Shown in pieces: positions 17,135 to 25,424 of a DNA stretch of 64,000 nt. A program made the position numbers and the translations under genes. The DNA comes from Lichenicoccus sp963693035. GTDB taxonomy: Bacteria; Pseudomonadota; Alphaproteobacteria; Acetobacterales; Acetobacteraceae. Where the stretch lies: the NCBI GenBank assembly GCA_963693035.2, contig CAXMMQ010000007.1, forward strand, positions 372,001 to 436,000, written 5' to 3'. Position 1 is the stretch's first letter, and each line of letters begins with the position of its first letter. The notes under the pieces were generated by a model, which worked only from the letters and a program-made list of their open reading frames with translations, ran no database searches and was not told where the DNA came from.

Positions 17135-17611
17135 CTAGCGCAGGTGGCATGCCTTCCCGATCATCCCGGTGAACCGGCTCCAGCGCTGCGTCTCGCCGAA
17201 GATCGGCAGCAGGAGGTAGCCGCGCAGGTTGAGCATGCCGGGGCTCGGGGACCAGATCTCGGCGTGGTAGGTGCGCCCGGTTTCCGGATCGAGGATCATG
17301 CCGTCCCAACGGGCGGCCTCGTCGGGATCGGGGCGGAAGTCGGTCAGCATCATCAGGTCGCATTGCGGCTGGCCGTGCTTGTCGGTGGGCATACGGTCGT
17401 CGTAGCGGATGCCAACCAGCCGCCCGCAGAGCACCGGGCCGCAGTGCCGGATGTCGAACACGCCGTCATGGTCCTGGCTGAGCCAGAGACCGATGGGTGC
17501 AACAGACTGAAGTGCGACAGTCTTGGGCGCCTGGGCGACGACCGGCCCCGGCGCCAGACCGGCGCCGACGAGTGCCACCCAGGCCCAGTGCCGCAGCCTA
17601 GCTGTCGGCAC
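17135..17611 (-). CDS. DUF2147 domain-containing exported protein
   Basis: About 158 residues from a GTG at 17611. The N-terminus is a signal peptide (HWAWVALVGAGLAPGPVVAQ). The mature part has the DUF2147 pattern: PIGLWLSQDHDGVFDIRHCG, LCGRLVGIRY, DPETGRTYHAEI, LNLRGYLLLPIFGETQRWSR. The function of DUF2147 is unknown; members are periplasmic, and a lipocalin-like fold is suspected. No ATG is available, and the GTG overlaps the last codons of the upstream DUF1178 gene, so the two are probably translated together. Confidence 0.75.
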   Translation of the reverse strand: MPTARLRHWAWVALVGAGLAPGPVVAQAPKTVALQSVAPIGLWLSQDHDGVFDIRHCGPVLCGRLVGIRYDDRMPTDKHGQPQCDLMMLTDFRPDPDEAARWDGMILDPETGRTYHAEIWSPSPGMLNLRGYLLLPIFGETQRWSRFTGMIGKACHLR

Positions 17612-18140
17612 GCGGCAGCCACGGGATGCGGTTGACCTCGATCCCCTCGTCGGCCAGCGCCTCGACCTCGCCGGCGGTTGCCTGCCCGTAGATGCCGCGC
17701 GGCGCCCGCTCCGGCTCATCGGCGGCCTTGCGGTGCTCGGCACGCGCGACGTCTGCGAAACGGTCGCCGACATCCTCGCAATGCCGCTCGATCCCGGCGC
17801 GTATCCGCTGCAGCACCGCACGCACCTCGTCCGGCAGCACCGCCACGTCGCCGGTCGCCGCCCTGGCGCCCGTCGCCCTGCCTGGAGCCGGCCCGGCACT
17901 GGCCCCAACTCCGGCATCGGGGCCCGGCGGGGCGGCCGCGACCGGCGCCGCCGCCTCGGCCACCCGCCTGCGGCGGGACGATCGCACCGCCGGCGCCATC
18001 ATCGCGCGCGTCACCGACTGGGTCCCGCAATCAGGGCAATTCAGCAGGCCGCGCGCCGATTGCTCGTCGAAGCCGGCGGCATCGCGAAACCAGCCCTCGA
18101 AGCCGTGGCCCGCCGAACAGCGCAACTGGTAGTGGATCAT
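17598..18140 (-). CDS. DUF1178 family protein
   Basis: A 180-residue protein that opens MIHYQLRCSAGHGFEGWFRD with a following CPDCG pair, a probable zinc ribbon made of C-x-x-x-H and C-x-x-C. A low-complexity Ala/Pro-rich linker follows (about residues 60-95), then a conserved C-terminal part (GDVAVLPDEVRAVLQRIRAG; ERAPRGIYGQATAGEVEALA; GIEVNRIPWLP). This matches DUF1178, widespread in alphaproteobacteria near grxC, as here (10 bp away). No function is established. Confidence 0.87.
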   Translation of the reverse strand: MIHYQLRCSAGHGFEGWFRDAAGFDEQSARGLLNCPDCGTQSVTRAMMAPAVRSSRRRRVAEAAAPVAAAPPGPDAGVGASAGPAPGRATGARAATGDVAVLPDEVRAVLQRIRAGIERHCEDVGDRFADVARAEHRKAADEPERAPRGIYGQATAGEVEALADEGIEVNRIPWLPRADS

Positions 18141-18150
18141 GCCGACCGGA

Positions 18151-18411
18151 TCAGGCGGCCTTGAGCATCGGGTCGAGTTCGCCGCGCCCGTCCAGCGCCA
18201 TCAGGTCGTCGCAGCCGCCGATATGGCGGCCGTCGACGAAGATCTGCGGCACGCTGGTGCGACCGCCGGAGCGCTCCGCCGATACCTGGCGCTCGGCGGT
18301 GCCGTGCGGCGCGTTGATCTCCTGGAACGTCACGCCCTTGCCTTGCAGGAGCGCCAGCGCCCGTGCGCAAAAGGGGCAGTACGGCTGGGTGTAGATCTCG
18401 ATCTGCGCCAT
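18151..18411 (-). CDS. grxC: glutaredoxin 3
   Basis: An 86-residue glutaredoxin with the CPFC active site (IEIYTQPYCPFCARALALLQ) and the glutathione-binding TSVPQIFVDGRHIGGCDDL region. It reduces protein and glutathione mixed disulphides in the cytoplasm. I chose the ATG at 18411 (MAQIEIY), which fits the family N-terminus; the frame is also open to an ATG at 18423. It lies in a same-strand run comF, grxC, DUF1178, DUF2147. Confidence 0.92.
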   Translation of the reverse strand: MAQIEIYTQPYCPFCARALALLQGKGVTFQEINAPHGTAERQVSAERSGGRTSVPQIFVDGRHIGGCDDLMALDGRGELDPMLKAA

Positions 18412-18500
18412 CGTCACATCCATCAACGTTATCCGAGCCTAATGGTCGTGTCGAACAGGCGACGCGACAAGATCCAGAGTGCCGCCGCCGTCGATGATCG

Positions 18501-19340
18501 TCAAAACCCGTCCCCCGCATTGCTATCGGCAGCTGGTAGCTCATGGGTCTCCAAAGCGCGTTGCGGGCTCTCCCGCGGCGCGGTACGGGCCGCCACCAGC
18601 AGGTCCACCGCGGCCACGCCCGCCTGCAGCAACACCTCCGAGCAGGCCTGCGCCGTCGATCCGGTGGTGAGCACGTCGTCCACCAGCAGGACATGCCTGC
18701 CCGCGAGCGCCGGCAGCCGGTCGGGCCGCACCGCGATGGCGCCCCGGATCAGCGCCGCGCGCTCGGCCGCGGAGCATGAGGCGAGACTCCTGGTAGCCCG
18801 CGTGCGCACCAAGCCGTCAACCAGCACCGGTCGCCCGGCGATCGCGCCCACATGGCGTGCCAGCAGCGCCGACTGGTTGTAGCGGCGGCTGAACAGGCGT
18901 CCGCGATGCAGCGGCACCGGCACCAGCAGGTCGCATCCGGCCAGCAGCGGGGCGCCGGCGCGGGCCATGTGCGGCGCCAGGAACCGGGCATTCTCGGTCC
19001 GGTCGGCATATTTCAGCGGCAGGATGATCTGGCGCGAGAACTCGTCGTAGGTGAACGCCGCCCGCGCCCGCTGCCAGGTCGGTGGCCGCTCGATGCATCC
19101 CGCGCAGGTCCCGATCAGGCCGGCTTCCGCCACGGTCGCGAACGCGACGCCGCAGCGACGGCAACAGGGCTCCACGATGAAGTCGGCTCGCCTGAAGCAG
19201 ACCGCGCAGAACTGGCCCGGAACCGCCACCACCCGGTCGCAGGTCGGACACTGCGGCGGCAGCACCAGATCGAGCGCAAGGCGGCCGCCGTAACGACCCC
19301 AGCCACCCAGCACTCTCAGCGGGGGGAGTGGCGTACGCAT
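18501..19340 (-). CDS. ComF family phosphoribosyltransferase-like protein
   Basis: A 279-residue ComF-family protein. The N-terminal part has zinc-ribbon cysteine pairs (CPTCDRVV, CAVCF, CCRRCG, CAGC). The middle carries YDEFSRQIILPLKYADRTEN, VPVPLHRGRLFSRRYNQSAL and the PRPP-binding loop VLLVDDVLTTGSTAQAC of type I phosphoribosyltransferases. ComF supports DNA uptake in competent bacteria, but its precise activity is unsettled. The start at 19340 follows a GAGCGAG ribosome-site-like run; ATG 19361 is also possible. It is divergent from the methyltransferase gene with only about 30 bp between them. Confidence 0.88.
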   Translation of the reverse strand: MRTPLPPLRVLGGWGRYGGRLALDLVLPPQCPTCDRVVAVPGQFCAVCFRRADFIVEPCCRRCGVAFATVAEAGLIGTCAGCIERPPTWQRARAAFTYDEFSRQIILPLKYADRTENARFLAPHMARAGAPLLAGCDLLVPVPLHRGRLFSRRYNQSALLARHVGAIAGRPVLVDGLVRTRATRSLASCSAAERAALIRGAIAVRPDRLPALAGRHVLLVDDVLTTGSTAQACSEVLLQAGVAAVDLLVAARTAPRESPQRALETHELPAADSNAGDGF

Positions 19341-19370
19341 TGTTTCTCGCTCGAGTTGCATTCTGCACTC

Positions 19371-20334
19371 ATGACGTGCAATCCCGGTGGAAGCAAGGCC
19401 GCAACAATCAGCGCCCTTGGCAAACCGCCCGACCATCCGCACATCCCGCGCGTGCTGGACGCCATCATCTTCGACCGCCGTGCGGTCCGGCTGCATCGCG
19501 ACCGGGCCGCGCGCACGGTTTGCGCGGTGGGCGACATCCTGGACGAGGCGGCCGACCGGCTGCTCGACCGGCTCGATGACGTCAATCGTCGCTTCGTGCG
19601 GGCGCTGGACATCGGCGGCCGCGGCGTCATCGCGCGCCGCCTCGAGGCCCGCGGCATCGAGACCGTCAGCATCGACCTGTCACGGCCAATGCTCGAACGG
19701 TCCGGGGCGCTCGGGGTGGTCGCCGACGAGGAGTGGCTGCCGTTCGGGCCGGGCAGCTTCGACCTGGTGGTGGCCAGCCTGTCGCTGCACTGGGTCAACG
19801 ACCTTCCGGGGGCGCTGGTGCAGATCCGGCACGCCATGCGACCGGATGGGTTGTTCCTGGCCAGCATGCCGGTGCTGCCGACGCTGGCCAGTCTGCGCGC
19901 GGCCCTGCTGCAGGCCGAGATGGAGCTGTCCGGCGGCGGTCTCGCCGCGCGTGTCGCCATTTCCCGAGCTGCGCGACTGCGCCAGCCTGCTGCAGCGGGC
20001 CGGCTTTGCCCTGCCGGTCGCGGATGCCGACGAGATCAGACTCGCCTACCGCGATCCGCTTGCCCTGCTTCGCGACCTGCGCGCCGCCGGCGAGGGAAAT
20101 GCTGTCGCCCTGCGCGATCGCCGGGCGCCGCCGCGCGCGCTGGTCCCGATGGCCCTGGGCCTGCTTGGCGAAACCCTGCCGTACGAGACCACCTTGCGCA
20201 TGGCGATGATGACCGGCTGGTCGCCGTCGCCAGACCAGCCCAAGCCGCTCCAACCCGGGCAGTTCACCGTGAAGCTGGCCGACGCCATCGGCGACCGTTC
20301 CTCGGCTCTGCTCGGCGAGCCGGAACCGGAGTGA
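19371..20334 (+). pseudogene. SAM-dependent methyltransferase (BioC/NDUFAF5-like), frameshifted
   Basis: The ATG at 19371 opens a frame with the family pattern IPRVLDAIIFDRRAVRLHRD, VCAVGDILDEAADRLLDRLD, ALDIGGRG and LSLHWVNDLPGALVQIRHAM. Near 19932-19939, in GGCGGCGG, an apparent extra base moves the coding to the next frame, where SPRVSPFPELRDCASLLQRA, YRDPLALLRDLRAAGEGNA and LPYETTLRMAMMTGW continue the family to a TGA at 20334. NDUFAF5-like proteins are distant methyltransferase/hydroxylase relatives; the bacterial role is unclear. The frameshift may be real or a sequencing error, because both halves remain well conserved. Confidence 0.75.
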
Positions 20335-20378
20335 CCGACCCCGCGCTACGGGAGCGGGAGACCTTGATGAAATAACTG

Positions 20379-20516
20379 ATGTCAGCCTTGTTCGCGGCCC
20401 TGTGCGCTCTCGCCGCCTGCACCACGACGCCGGCGCCGCCCTCAGGCTCATCCTCAGCGGCCAAGCCCGCGCTGGCCAGCCCGCCCGCGTCGGTGAAGAC
20501 ACCGCAGGGCTACTAG
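20379..20516 (+). CDS. small lipoprotein with upstream nonsense codon
   Basis: From the ATG at 20379 a 45-residue peptide reads MSALFAALCALAACTTTPAP with a clear lipobox (LAAC) and a Pro/Ala/Ser-rich tail. The better start is an in-frame ATG at 20367, preceded by GGGAG at good spacing, which gives Met-Lys-stop-Leu-Met-Ser. A single change of a lysine codon (AAA) to TAA in codon 3 would explain this, since MKKLMSALFAALCALAAC is a textbook lipoprotein signal. The gene is therefore probably crippled or relies on restart at 20379. The function is unknown. Confidence 0.55.
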   Translation: MSALFAALCALAACTTTPAPPSGSSSAAKPALASPPASVKTPQGY

Positions 20517-20523
20517 CCTGGCC

Positions 20524-21573
20524 TCAACCGCCGGTGGCGCTCATGTGCCGCGACACGCCCACGGTCGTATCGCGGCGACCGATGATGAAATCGTGGCCTT
20601 TTGGCTTGCGGGCGATCGCGAGGCGGATCTCCTGCGTCAGATCCTCGTCGGTGGCGCCGGCGCGCAGCGGCGCCCGCAGGTCGGCGGCGTCGTCCTGGCC
20701 CAGGCACATGAAGAGCTTGCCCGTGCAGCTCAGCCGCACCCGGTTGCAGCTCTCACAGAAATTATGGGTCATGGGCGTGATGAAGCCCAGCCGCCGACCG
20801 GTCTGGGCCACTCGCGCATAGCGGGCCGGACCGCCGGTCCGGTAGCCGGTCTCCTGCAGGTTCCAGCGCGCCGCGAGCTGGGCGCGCACCAGCGAGAGCG
20901 GCAGGTAGCGGTCGCAGCGATCCTCGCCGGTATCGCCCATCGGCATCGTCTCGATCAGGCACATATCGGCGCCGATGCGGCCGCACCAGGCGATCAGCTC
21001 GTCGAACCCGTCCTCGTTGACGCCGCGCATCGCCACCGTATTGATCCTGACCGCCAGCCCTGCCGCGCGCGCGGCTTCGATGCCGTCCAGGGTCTGCGCC
21101 AGGCTGCCGATGCGGGTGATCTCCCGGAAGCGCTGCGCATCGAGCGTATCGAGGCTGACATTGACCCGGCGCAGGCCGGCCCGGTGCAGATCCTCGGCAT
21201 GCTGTGCCAGCCGGCTGCCGTTGGTGGTCAGCGTGATCTCGTCGAGCCCGGGCTGGCCGACTGCGCGTCCAAGCCAGCCGCCGAGCTCGCCCATGAACCC
21301 GATGACGCCGCGACGGATCAGCGGCTCGCCGCCGGTGATGCGCATGCGCCGCACCCCGGAGCGGATGAAGGCGGCGCACAGCCGCAGCATCTCCTCGAAG
21401 CTCAGCACCTCGGCGCGTGGCAGGAACACCATGTCCTCGGCCATGCAGTACACGCACCGCATGTCGCAGCGGTCGGTCACCGACACCCGCAGGTAGCTGA
21501 TCGAGCGGCCGAACGGATCGATCACCGGGGCGGGCCCGGAAGCGAGCGTGTCGACGGTCACGGGCATGGTCAT
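20524..21573 (-). CDS. moaA: GTP 3',8-cyclase MoaA
   Basis: A 349-residue radical-SAM enzyme. The N-terminus has YLRVSVTDRCDMRCVYCMA with the CxxxCxxC cluster motif; RMRITGGEPLIRRG binds SAM; CESCNRVRLSCTGKLFMC near the C-terminus carries the second [4Fe-4S] cluster; and the protein ends in the essential GG. It converts GTP to cyclic pyranopterin precursor in molybdenum cofactor synthesis, which fits the MOSC protein at the window start. The start is ATG 21573 or ATG 21567; neither has a strong ribosome site. DUF3553 lies just upstream. Confidence 0.94.
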   Translation of the reverse strand: MTMPVTVDTLASGPAPVIDPFGRSISYLRVSVTDRCDMRCVYCMAEDMVFLPRAEVLSFEEMLRLCAAFIRSGVRRMRITGGEPLIRRGVIGFMGELGGWLGRAVGQPGLDEITLTTNGSRLAQHAEDLHRAGLRRVNVSLDTLDAQRFREITRIGSLAQTLDGIEAARAAGLAVRINTVAMRGVNEDGFDELIAWCGRIGADMCLIETMPMGDTGEDRCDRYLPLSLVRAQLAARWNLQETGYRTGGPARYARVAQTGRRLGFITPMTHNFCESCNRVRLSCTGKLFMCLGQDDAADLRAPLRAGATDEDLTQEIRLAIARKPKGHDFIIGRRDTTVGVSRHMSATGG

Positions 21574-21584
21574 CGGCGACACAT

Positions 21585-21779
21585 CTAGTATTGGATCTGC
21601 AGATCGACCAGGGCGGCGTTGATCAGCACCTTGCCGCGATGCTCGAAATTGACCGTGACGCGTGCTCCCACCGCCGACTGCACCTGCCCGAGACCCCAGT
21701 CGTGATGGTGCGGATGCAGCACCCACTGGCCCGGCTCGATCGAGCTGCGGAAGACGGGACCTGATCCGGGCTCGACCAA
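21585..21779 (-). CDS. DUF3553 domain-containing protein
   Basis: A 64-residue protein from a TTG at 21779. The core WVLHPHHHDWGLGQVQSAVG followed by VTVNFEHRGKVLINAALVDL is the DUF3553 pattern, resembling the small Tudor/CarD-like domain found alone or at the end of helicases. No function is assigned. It lies 11 bp upstream of moaA on the same strand and is divergent from cheA. Confidence 0.75.
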   Translation of the reverse strand: MVEPGSGPVFRSSIEPGQWVLHPHHHDWGLGQVQSAVGARVTVNFEHRGKVLINAALVDLQIQY

Positions 21780-21894
21780 TCGCGTCCTCCAAATTTACCG
21801 AATCTTCAGTTCGCAGGGTCAGTCTGGGCTCTCGAACGCTTCCGCACGCCTGGGCCGTCTCGCCAGCCTGAGCCGTAACGCATTGGAGTCTCGG

Positions 21895-24486
21895 TTGGAC
21901 GATCTGCTCGCCGATTTTGTGACCGAGACCCTGGAGAGCCTCTCCGAGCTCGATCTTGCCCTCGTGAAGCTCGAGAAGGCACCCGACGACCAGCAGACCA
22001 TCTCGCTGATCTTCCGCCTGATCCACACGATCAAGGGAACCTGCGGCTTCCTCGGGCTGCCGAGGCTGGAAAAGGTCGCCCACGCTGGCGAGACGGTGCT
22101 CGACAAGCTCCGCACCAAGGCGCTGCGCGTCGATACGTATGGCATCGGACTGATTCTGAACGCGGCCGACCGCATACGCATGATCATCGACACGTTGGCG
22201 CGCGGCCTCGACGAGCCGGCCGGCGACGACAGCGCGCTGATCCACGCCCTGAACGAGCTGGCGGAGGGCCGCGTCGTCGCTGCCGAGCCGCCGGCCGCCA
22301 TGGCCGCGGTTGCCGTTCCGGAGCCGTCCGCTCCGGCTTCGGCGCCGACCCCGCTCGCGGCAACGTCGCCGCGTCCGGACGAGCCCGCAGCCGAGGTGCA
22401 TGGCGAGCAGCAGTCCCGCGGGCAGACCACGATCCGAGTCGGCGTCGAGGTGCTCGAGAACCTGATGGGCCTGGTCAGCGAACTGGTGCTGACCCGCAAC
22501 CAGTTGCTGCAGATCCTGCGCACCACCGGCCGTTCCGAGCAGGGCGCGGGCGATGCCGGCGGCGAAGGCAGCCTGGCGACCCCGATGCAGCGGCTGTCGC
22601 AACTCACCACCGATCTGCAGGAAGGCGTCATGAAGACGCGCATGCAGCCGATTGGGATCGCCTGGAACACCGTGCCGCGGCTGGTGCGCGACCTCGCGCA
22701 TGATCTCGGCAAGAAGATCGAGCTGGTCACCATCGGCGCCGACACCGAGCTCGACCGCCAGGTGCTGGAGCTGATCAAGGACCCGCTCACCCACATGATA
22801 CGCAACAGCGCGGATCATGGTTTGGAAACGCCGTCCGAGCGACGCCGCGCCGGCAAGCCCGAGACCGGACAGATCACGCTCGCGGCCCGCCACGAGGGTG
22901 GCCACGTGGTGATCGAGATACGCGACGACGGCCGTGGGTTGGACCCCATGCGCATCGGTGCCAAGGCGGTGGCGCAGGGCATCGTCACCGAGGAGCGGCT
23001 GCGCCGGATGAGCGAGGACGAGATCCGCCGCTTCATCTTCCATGCGGGTTTCTCGACGGCGGCGGCCATCACCTCGGTGTCAGGACGGGGCGTCGGCATG
23101 GATGTCGTGCGCAACAACATAGAGCAGATCAACGGCACCGTCGATATCGAGAGCAAGGTCGGCCAGGGCTCGCAGTTCCTGATCAAGATCCCGCTGACGC
23201 TGGCGATCGTCTCCGCCCTGGTGATCGGTTCCGCCGGCGAGCGCTTCGCCATTCCGCAGATCAGCGTCGTCGAGATCGTGCTGCCCGGCGCGCAGCCGGA
23301 CATGGTGCTCGACACCATAGACGGGGCGCCGGTGCTGCGGCTGCGCAACCGGCTGCTGCCGCTGGTCTCGCTCACCCGCACGCTGCGGCTGCAGACCGAC
23401 GCCGATCCGTCCGGCGACGCCGCATGCCTCGCCGAGAAGGTCGTGGTGGTGCTGGCCGTCGGCAGCCAGCGCTTGGGGCTGATCGTCGAGCATGTCTTCG
23501 ACACCGAGGAGATCGTGGTCAAGCCGGTGGCACCGGTAATACGCAGCATCCCGCTGTTCTGCGGCAACACCATCCTCGGCGACGGCTCCGTCATCATGAT
23601 CCTCGATCCGCTCGGCATCGCGCGCGCCAGCGGACTGGGAGCGACCACCGAGGCGCGCGGCCGCACCGCCGATGCAAGTGCCGTGGTCAGCGACGGCCGC
23701 AGCGACCTGCTGCTGGTCCGGGCCGGCCCCGGCGCCCAGAAGGCGCTGCCGCTGGCGCTGATCGCCCGGCTTGAGATGGTGCCGCGTGACAGGATCGAGG
23801 CGACCGGCGTCAGACTGGTCACGCAATATCGCGGCGGCCTGATGCCGCTGGTCCCGCTCGATGCGGCGATCAGCTTGGGCGGGGAGCACCAGGCGGTGCT
23901 GGTGCTGAGCGACGGCGACCAGCATGTCGGCCTGATGGTCGACGAGATCCTGGACGTGGTCCGCGACCGGATGGATGTCGAGATCAGCAGCGACGAGCCG
24001 GGCCTGTTCGGGACAGCCATCATCGGCGGCCAGGCGACGGATGTCGTGGATGCGGGGCACTTTTTGACGCGCGCCTCGCAGAACTGGTTCCGCCAGGCAG
24101 TCGCCGCGGGTCCGACCCGCCGCAAGCTGCTGGTGGTCGAGGACAGCGATTTCTTCCGCAACCTGCTGGTGCCGAGCTTGTCGGCCGCCGGATACGACGT
24201 CACAACGGCCAACGACGCCGAAAAGGCGTTGGCGATGCGCGATGCCGGTCAGATCTTCGACGCCATCGTCTCGGATATCGAGATGCCGGGCATGGACGGC
24301 AACAGCTTCGCCCGCAAGGTGCGCGAGGGCGGCCCGTGGTCGAAGCTGCCGATGGTGGCACTCAGCGGGCGCGACGACGCCAAGACCGGGCGGGACGCCG
24401 GCTTCACCGATTACATACGCAAGTTCGAGCGCGAAACCCTGCTGGCGAGCCTGGAGCAGTGCCTTGCCCAGTCCTTCGCCGCCTGA
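21895..24486 (+). CDS. cheA: chemotaxis histidine kinase CheA with tandem CheW-like domains and a C-terminal receiver
   Basis: About 863 residues. Domain order: HPt with phospho-His in IHTIKGTCGFLG (about residue 44); an Ala/Pro-rich linker (about 115-175); dimerisation helices (ENLMGLVSELVLTRNQLLQI); a histidine-kinase ATPase (THMIRNSADHGLE, DDGRGLD, GRGVGMDVV); a CheW-like domain (RFAIPQISVVEIVLPG); a second CheW-like segment (MVPRDRIEATGVRLVTQYRG); and a receiver domain with SDIEMPGMDG. It phosphorylates CheY and CheB in response to receptor arrays. I prefer TTG 21895 (MDDLLADF), with TGGAG six bases upstream; TTG 21883 is in frame. It is first in a tight cheA-W-Y-B-R operon. Confidence 0.93.
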   Translation: MDDLLADFVTETLESLSELDLALVKLEKAPDDQQTISLIFRLIHTIKGTCGFLGLPRLEKVAHAGETVLDKLRTKALRVDTYGIGLILNAADRIRMIIDTLARGLDEPAGDDSALIHALNELAEGRVVAAEPPAAMAAVAVPEPSAPASAPTPLAATSPRPDEPAAEVHGEQQSRGQTTIRVGVEVLENLMGLVSELVLTRNQLLQILRTTGRSEQGAGDAGGEGSLATPMQRLSQLTTDLQEGVMKTRMQPIGIAWNTVPRLVRDLAHDLGKKIELVTIGADTELDRQVLELIKDPLTHMIRNSADHGLETPSERRRAGKPETGQITLAARHEGGHVVIEIRDDGRGLDPMRIGAKAVAQGIVTEERLRRMSEDEIRRFIFHAGFSTAAAITSVSGRGVGMDVVRNNIEQINGTVDIESKVGQGSQFLIKIPLTLAIVSALVIGSAGERFAIPQISVVEIVLPGAQPDMVLDTIDGAPVLRLRNRLLPLVSLTRTLRLQTDADPSGDAACLAEKVVVVLAVGSQRLGLIVEHVFDTEEIVVKPVAPVIRSIPLFCGNTILGDGSVIMILDPLGIARASGLGATTEARGRTADASAVVSDGRSDLLLVRAGPGAQKALPLALIARLEMVPRDRIEATGVRLVTQYRGGLMPLVPLDAAISLGGEHQAVLVLSDGDQHVGLMVDEILDVVRDRMDVEISSDEPGLFGTAIIGGQATDVVDAGHFLTRASQNWFRQAVAAGPTRRKLLVVEDSDFFRNLLVPSLSAAGYDVTTANDAEKALAMRDAGQIFDAIVSDIEMPGMDGNSFARKVREGGPWSKLPMVALSGRDDAKTGRDAGFTDYIRKFERETLLASLEQCLAQSFAA

Positions 24487-24501
24487 TCCGGACACAGCAT
24501 C

Positions 24502-25011
24502 ATGAACGCTTCGAGCAGCAACGTCGCGGCCGGGACCACTGCCGACCAAAGCGTTCTCAACGGCAAGAAAGAGCGCGAGCAGGGCTTCCTTACCCTGCTG
24601 GTCGATGGCCAGCTTTGCGGCGTGCCGGTCCTGGCCGTGCGCGACGTCATCGCCGACACGGTGGTGACGCGCATTCCGCTGGCACCCCCGGAGATCGCCG
24701 GCAACATCAACCTGCGCGGCAAGATCGTGACCGCGATCGATCTCAGGCGCCGTCTCTCGCTCAGGCCGGCCGCCCCGGGACTGCGGCCGGTCGCGGTGGT
24801 CGCCGAGGAAGGCGCCGGAAGCTACGCCCTGCTGGTCGACCAGGCGCTCGAGGTGCTGACGCTCGATCCCGCCGACATCGAGGCGCCCCCACCGACGCTA
24901 GGCGCGGTCTGGATCGAGTTCGGGGCGGGGATCTTCCGCCTCCCCGAGCGGCTGATGGTGGTGCTCGACATCAGCCGCCTGCTGTTTCTCGACCAGGGAG
25001 CGCCCGTCTGA
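24502..25011 (+). CDS. cheW: chemotaxis coupling protein CheW
   Basis: A 169-residue CheW-domain protein (GFLTLLVDGQLCGVPVLAVR; IPLAPPEIAGNINLRGKIVT; LDLRRRL-type segment; MVVLDISRLLFL). It links CheA to receptors. A Ser/Ala-rich 25-residue N-terminal extension precedes the domain. Its stop overlaps the cheY start by one base (TGATG), indicating translational coupling. Confidence 0.92.
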   Translation: MNASSSNVAAGTTADQSVLNGKKEREQGFLTLLVDGQLCGVPVLAVRDVIADTVVTRIPLAPPEIAGNINLRGKIVTAIDLRRRLSLRPAAPGLRPVAVVAEEGAGSYALLVDQALEVLTLDPADIEAPPPTLGAVWIEFGAGIFRLPERLMVVLDISRLLFLDQGAPV

Positions 25012-25424
25012 TGAGCGACGTGATGGAGAGCGCCGAGCGGTCGGGCGCGACACGGATCCTGGTCGTCGATGACAGCCGGGTGGTACGCAAGGTGGCGCGG
25101 CGCATCCTCGAGCATGCCGGCTACCAAGTAGCCGAGGCCGGGGACGGCGCCCAGGCGCTGGCGGCATGCCATCTCAGCCTGCCGGACGTGGTGCTGCTCG
25201 ACTGGAACATGCCGGTGATGAACGGGATCGACTGCCTGCGCGGCCTGCGGCGCGACTTCGGCCCGGACGAGCCGAGCGTCATCCTGTGCACCACCGAGAA
25301 CGGCGCCGATTTCATCGTCTGCGCGATCGAAGCCGGGGCGCAGGAATACATCATGAAGCCGTTCGACGACGCCATCCTGATCGGCAAGCTGGAGCAGCTC
25401 GGCCTGACCGGGACCCGGGCGTGA
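25011..25424 (+). CDS. cheY: CheY-type response regulator
   Basis: A 137-residue single receiver domain: acidic pocket ILVVDDSRVVRKVARRILEH, phospho-Asp in VVLLDWNMPVMNG, the switch Thr in ILCTTENG and the Lys in YIMKPFD. It accepts phosphate from CheA and would act on the flagellar motor or another output. No flagellar gene is in the window, so the target is not shown. The stop overlaps the GTG start of cheB. Confidence 0.92.
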   Translation: MSDVMESAERSGATRILVVDDSRVVRKVARRILEHAGYQVAEAGDGAQALAACHLSLPDVVLLDWNMPVMNGIDCLRGLRRDFGPDEPSVILCTTENGADFIVCAIEAGAQEYIMKPFDDAILIGKLEQLGLTGTRA

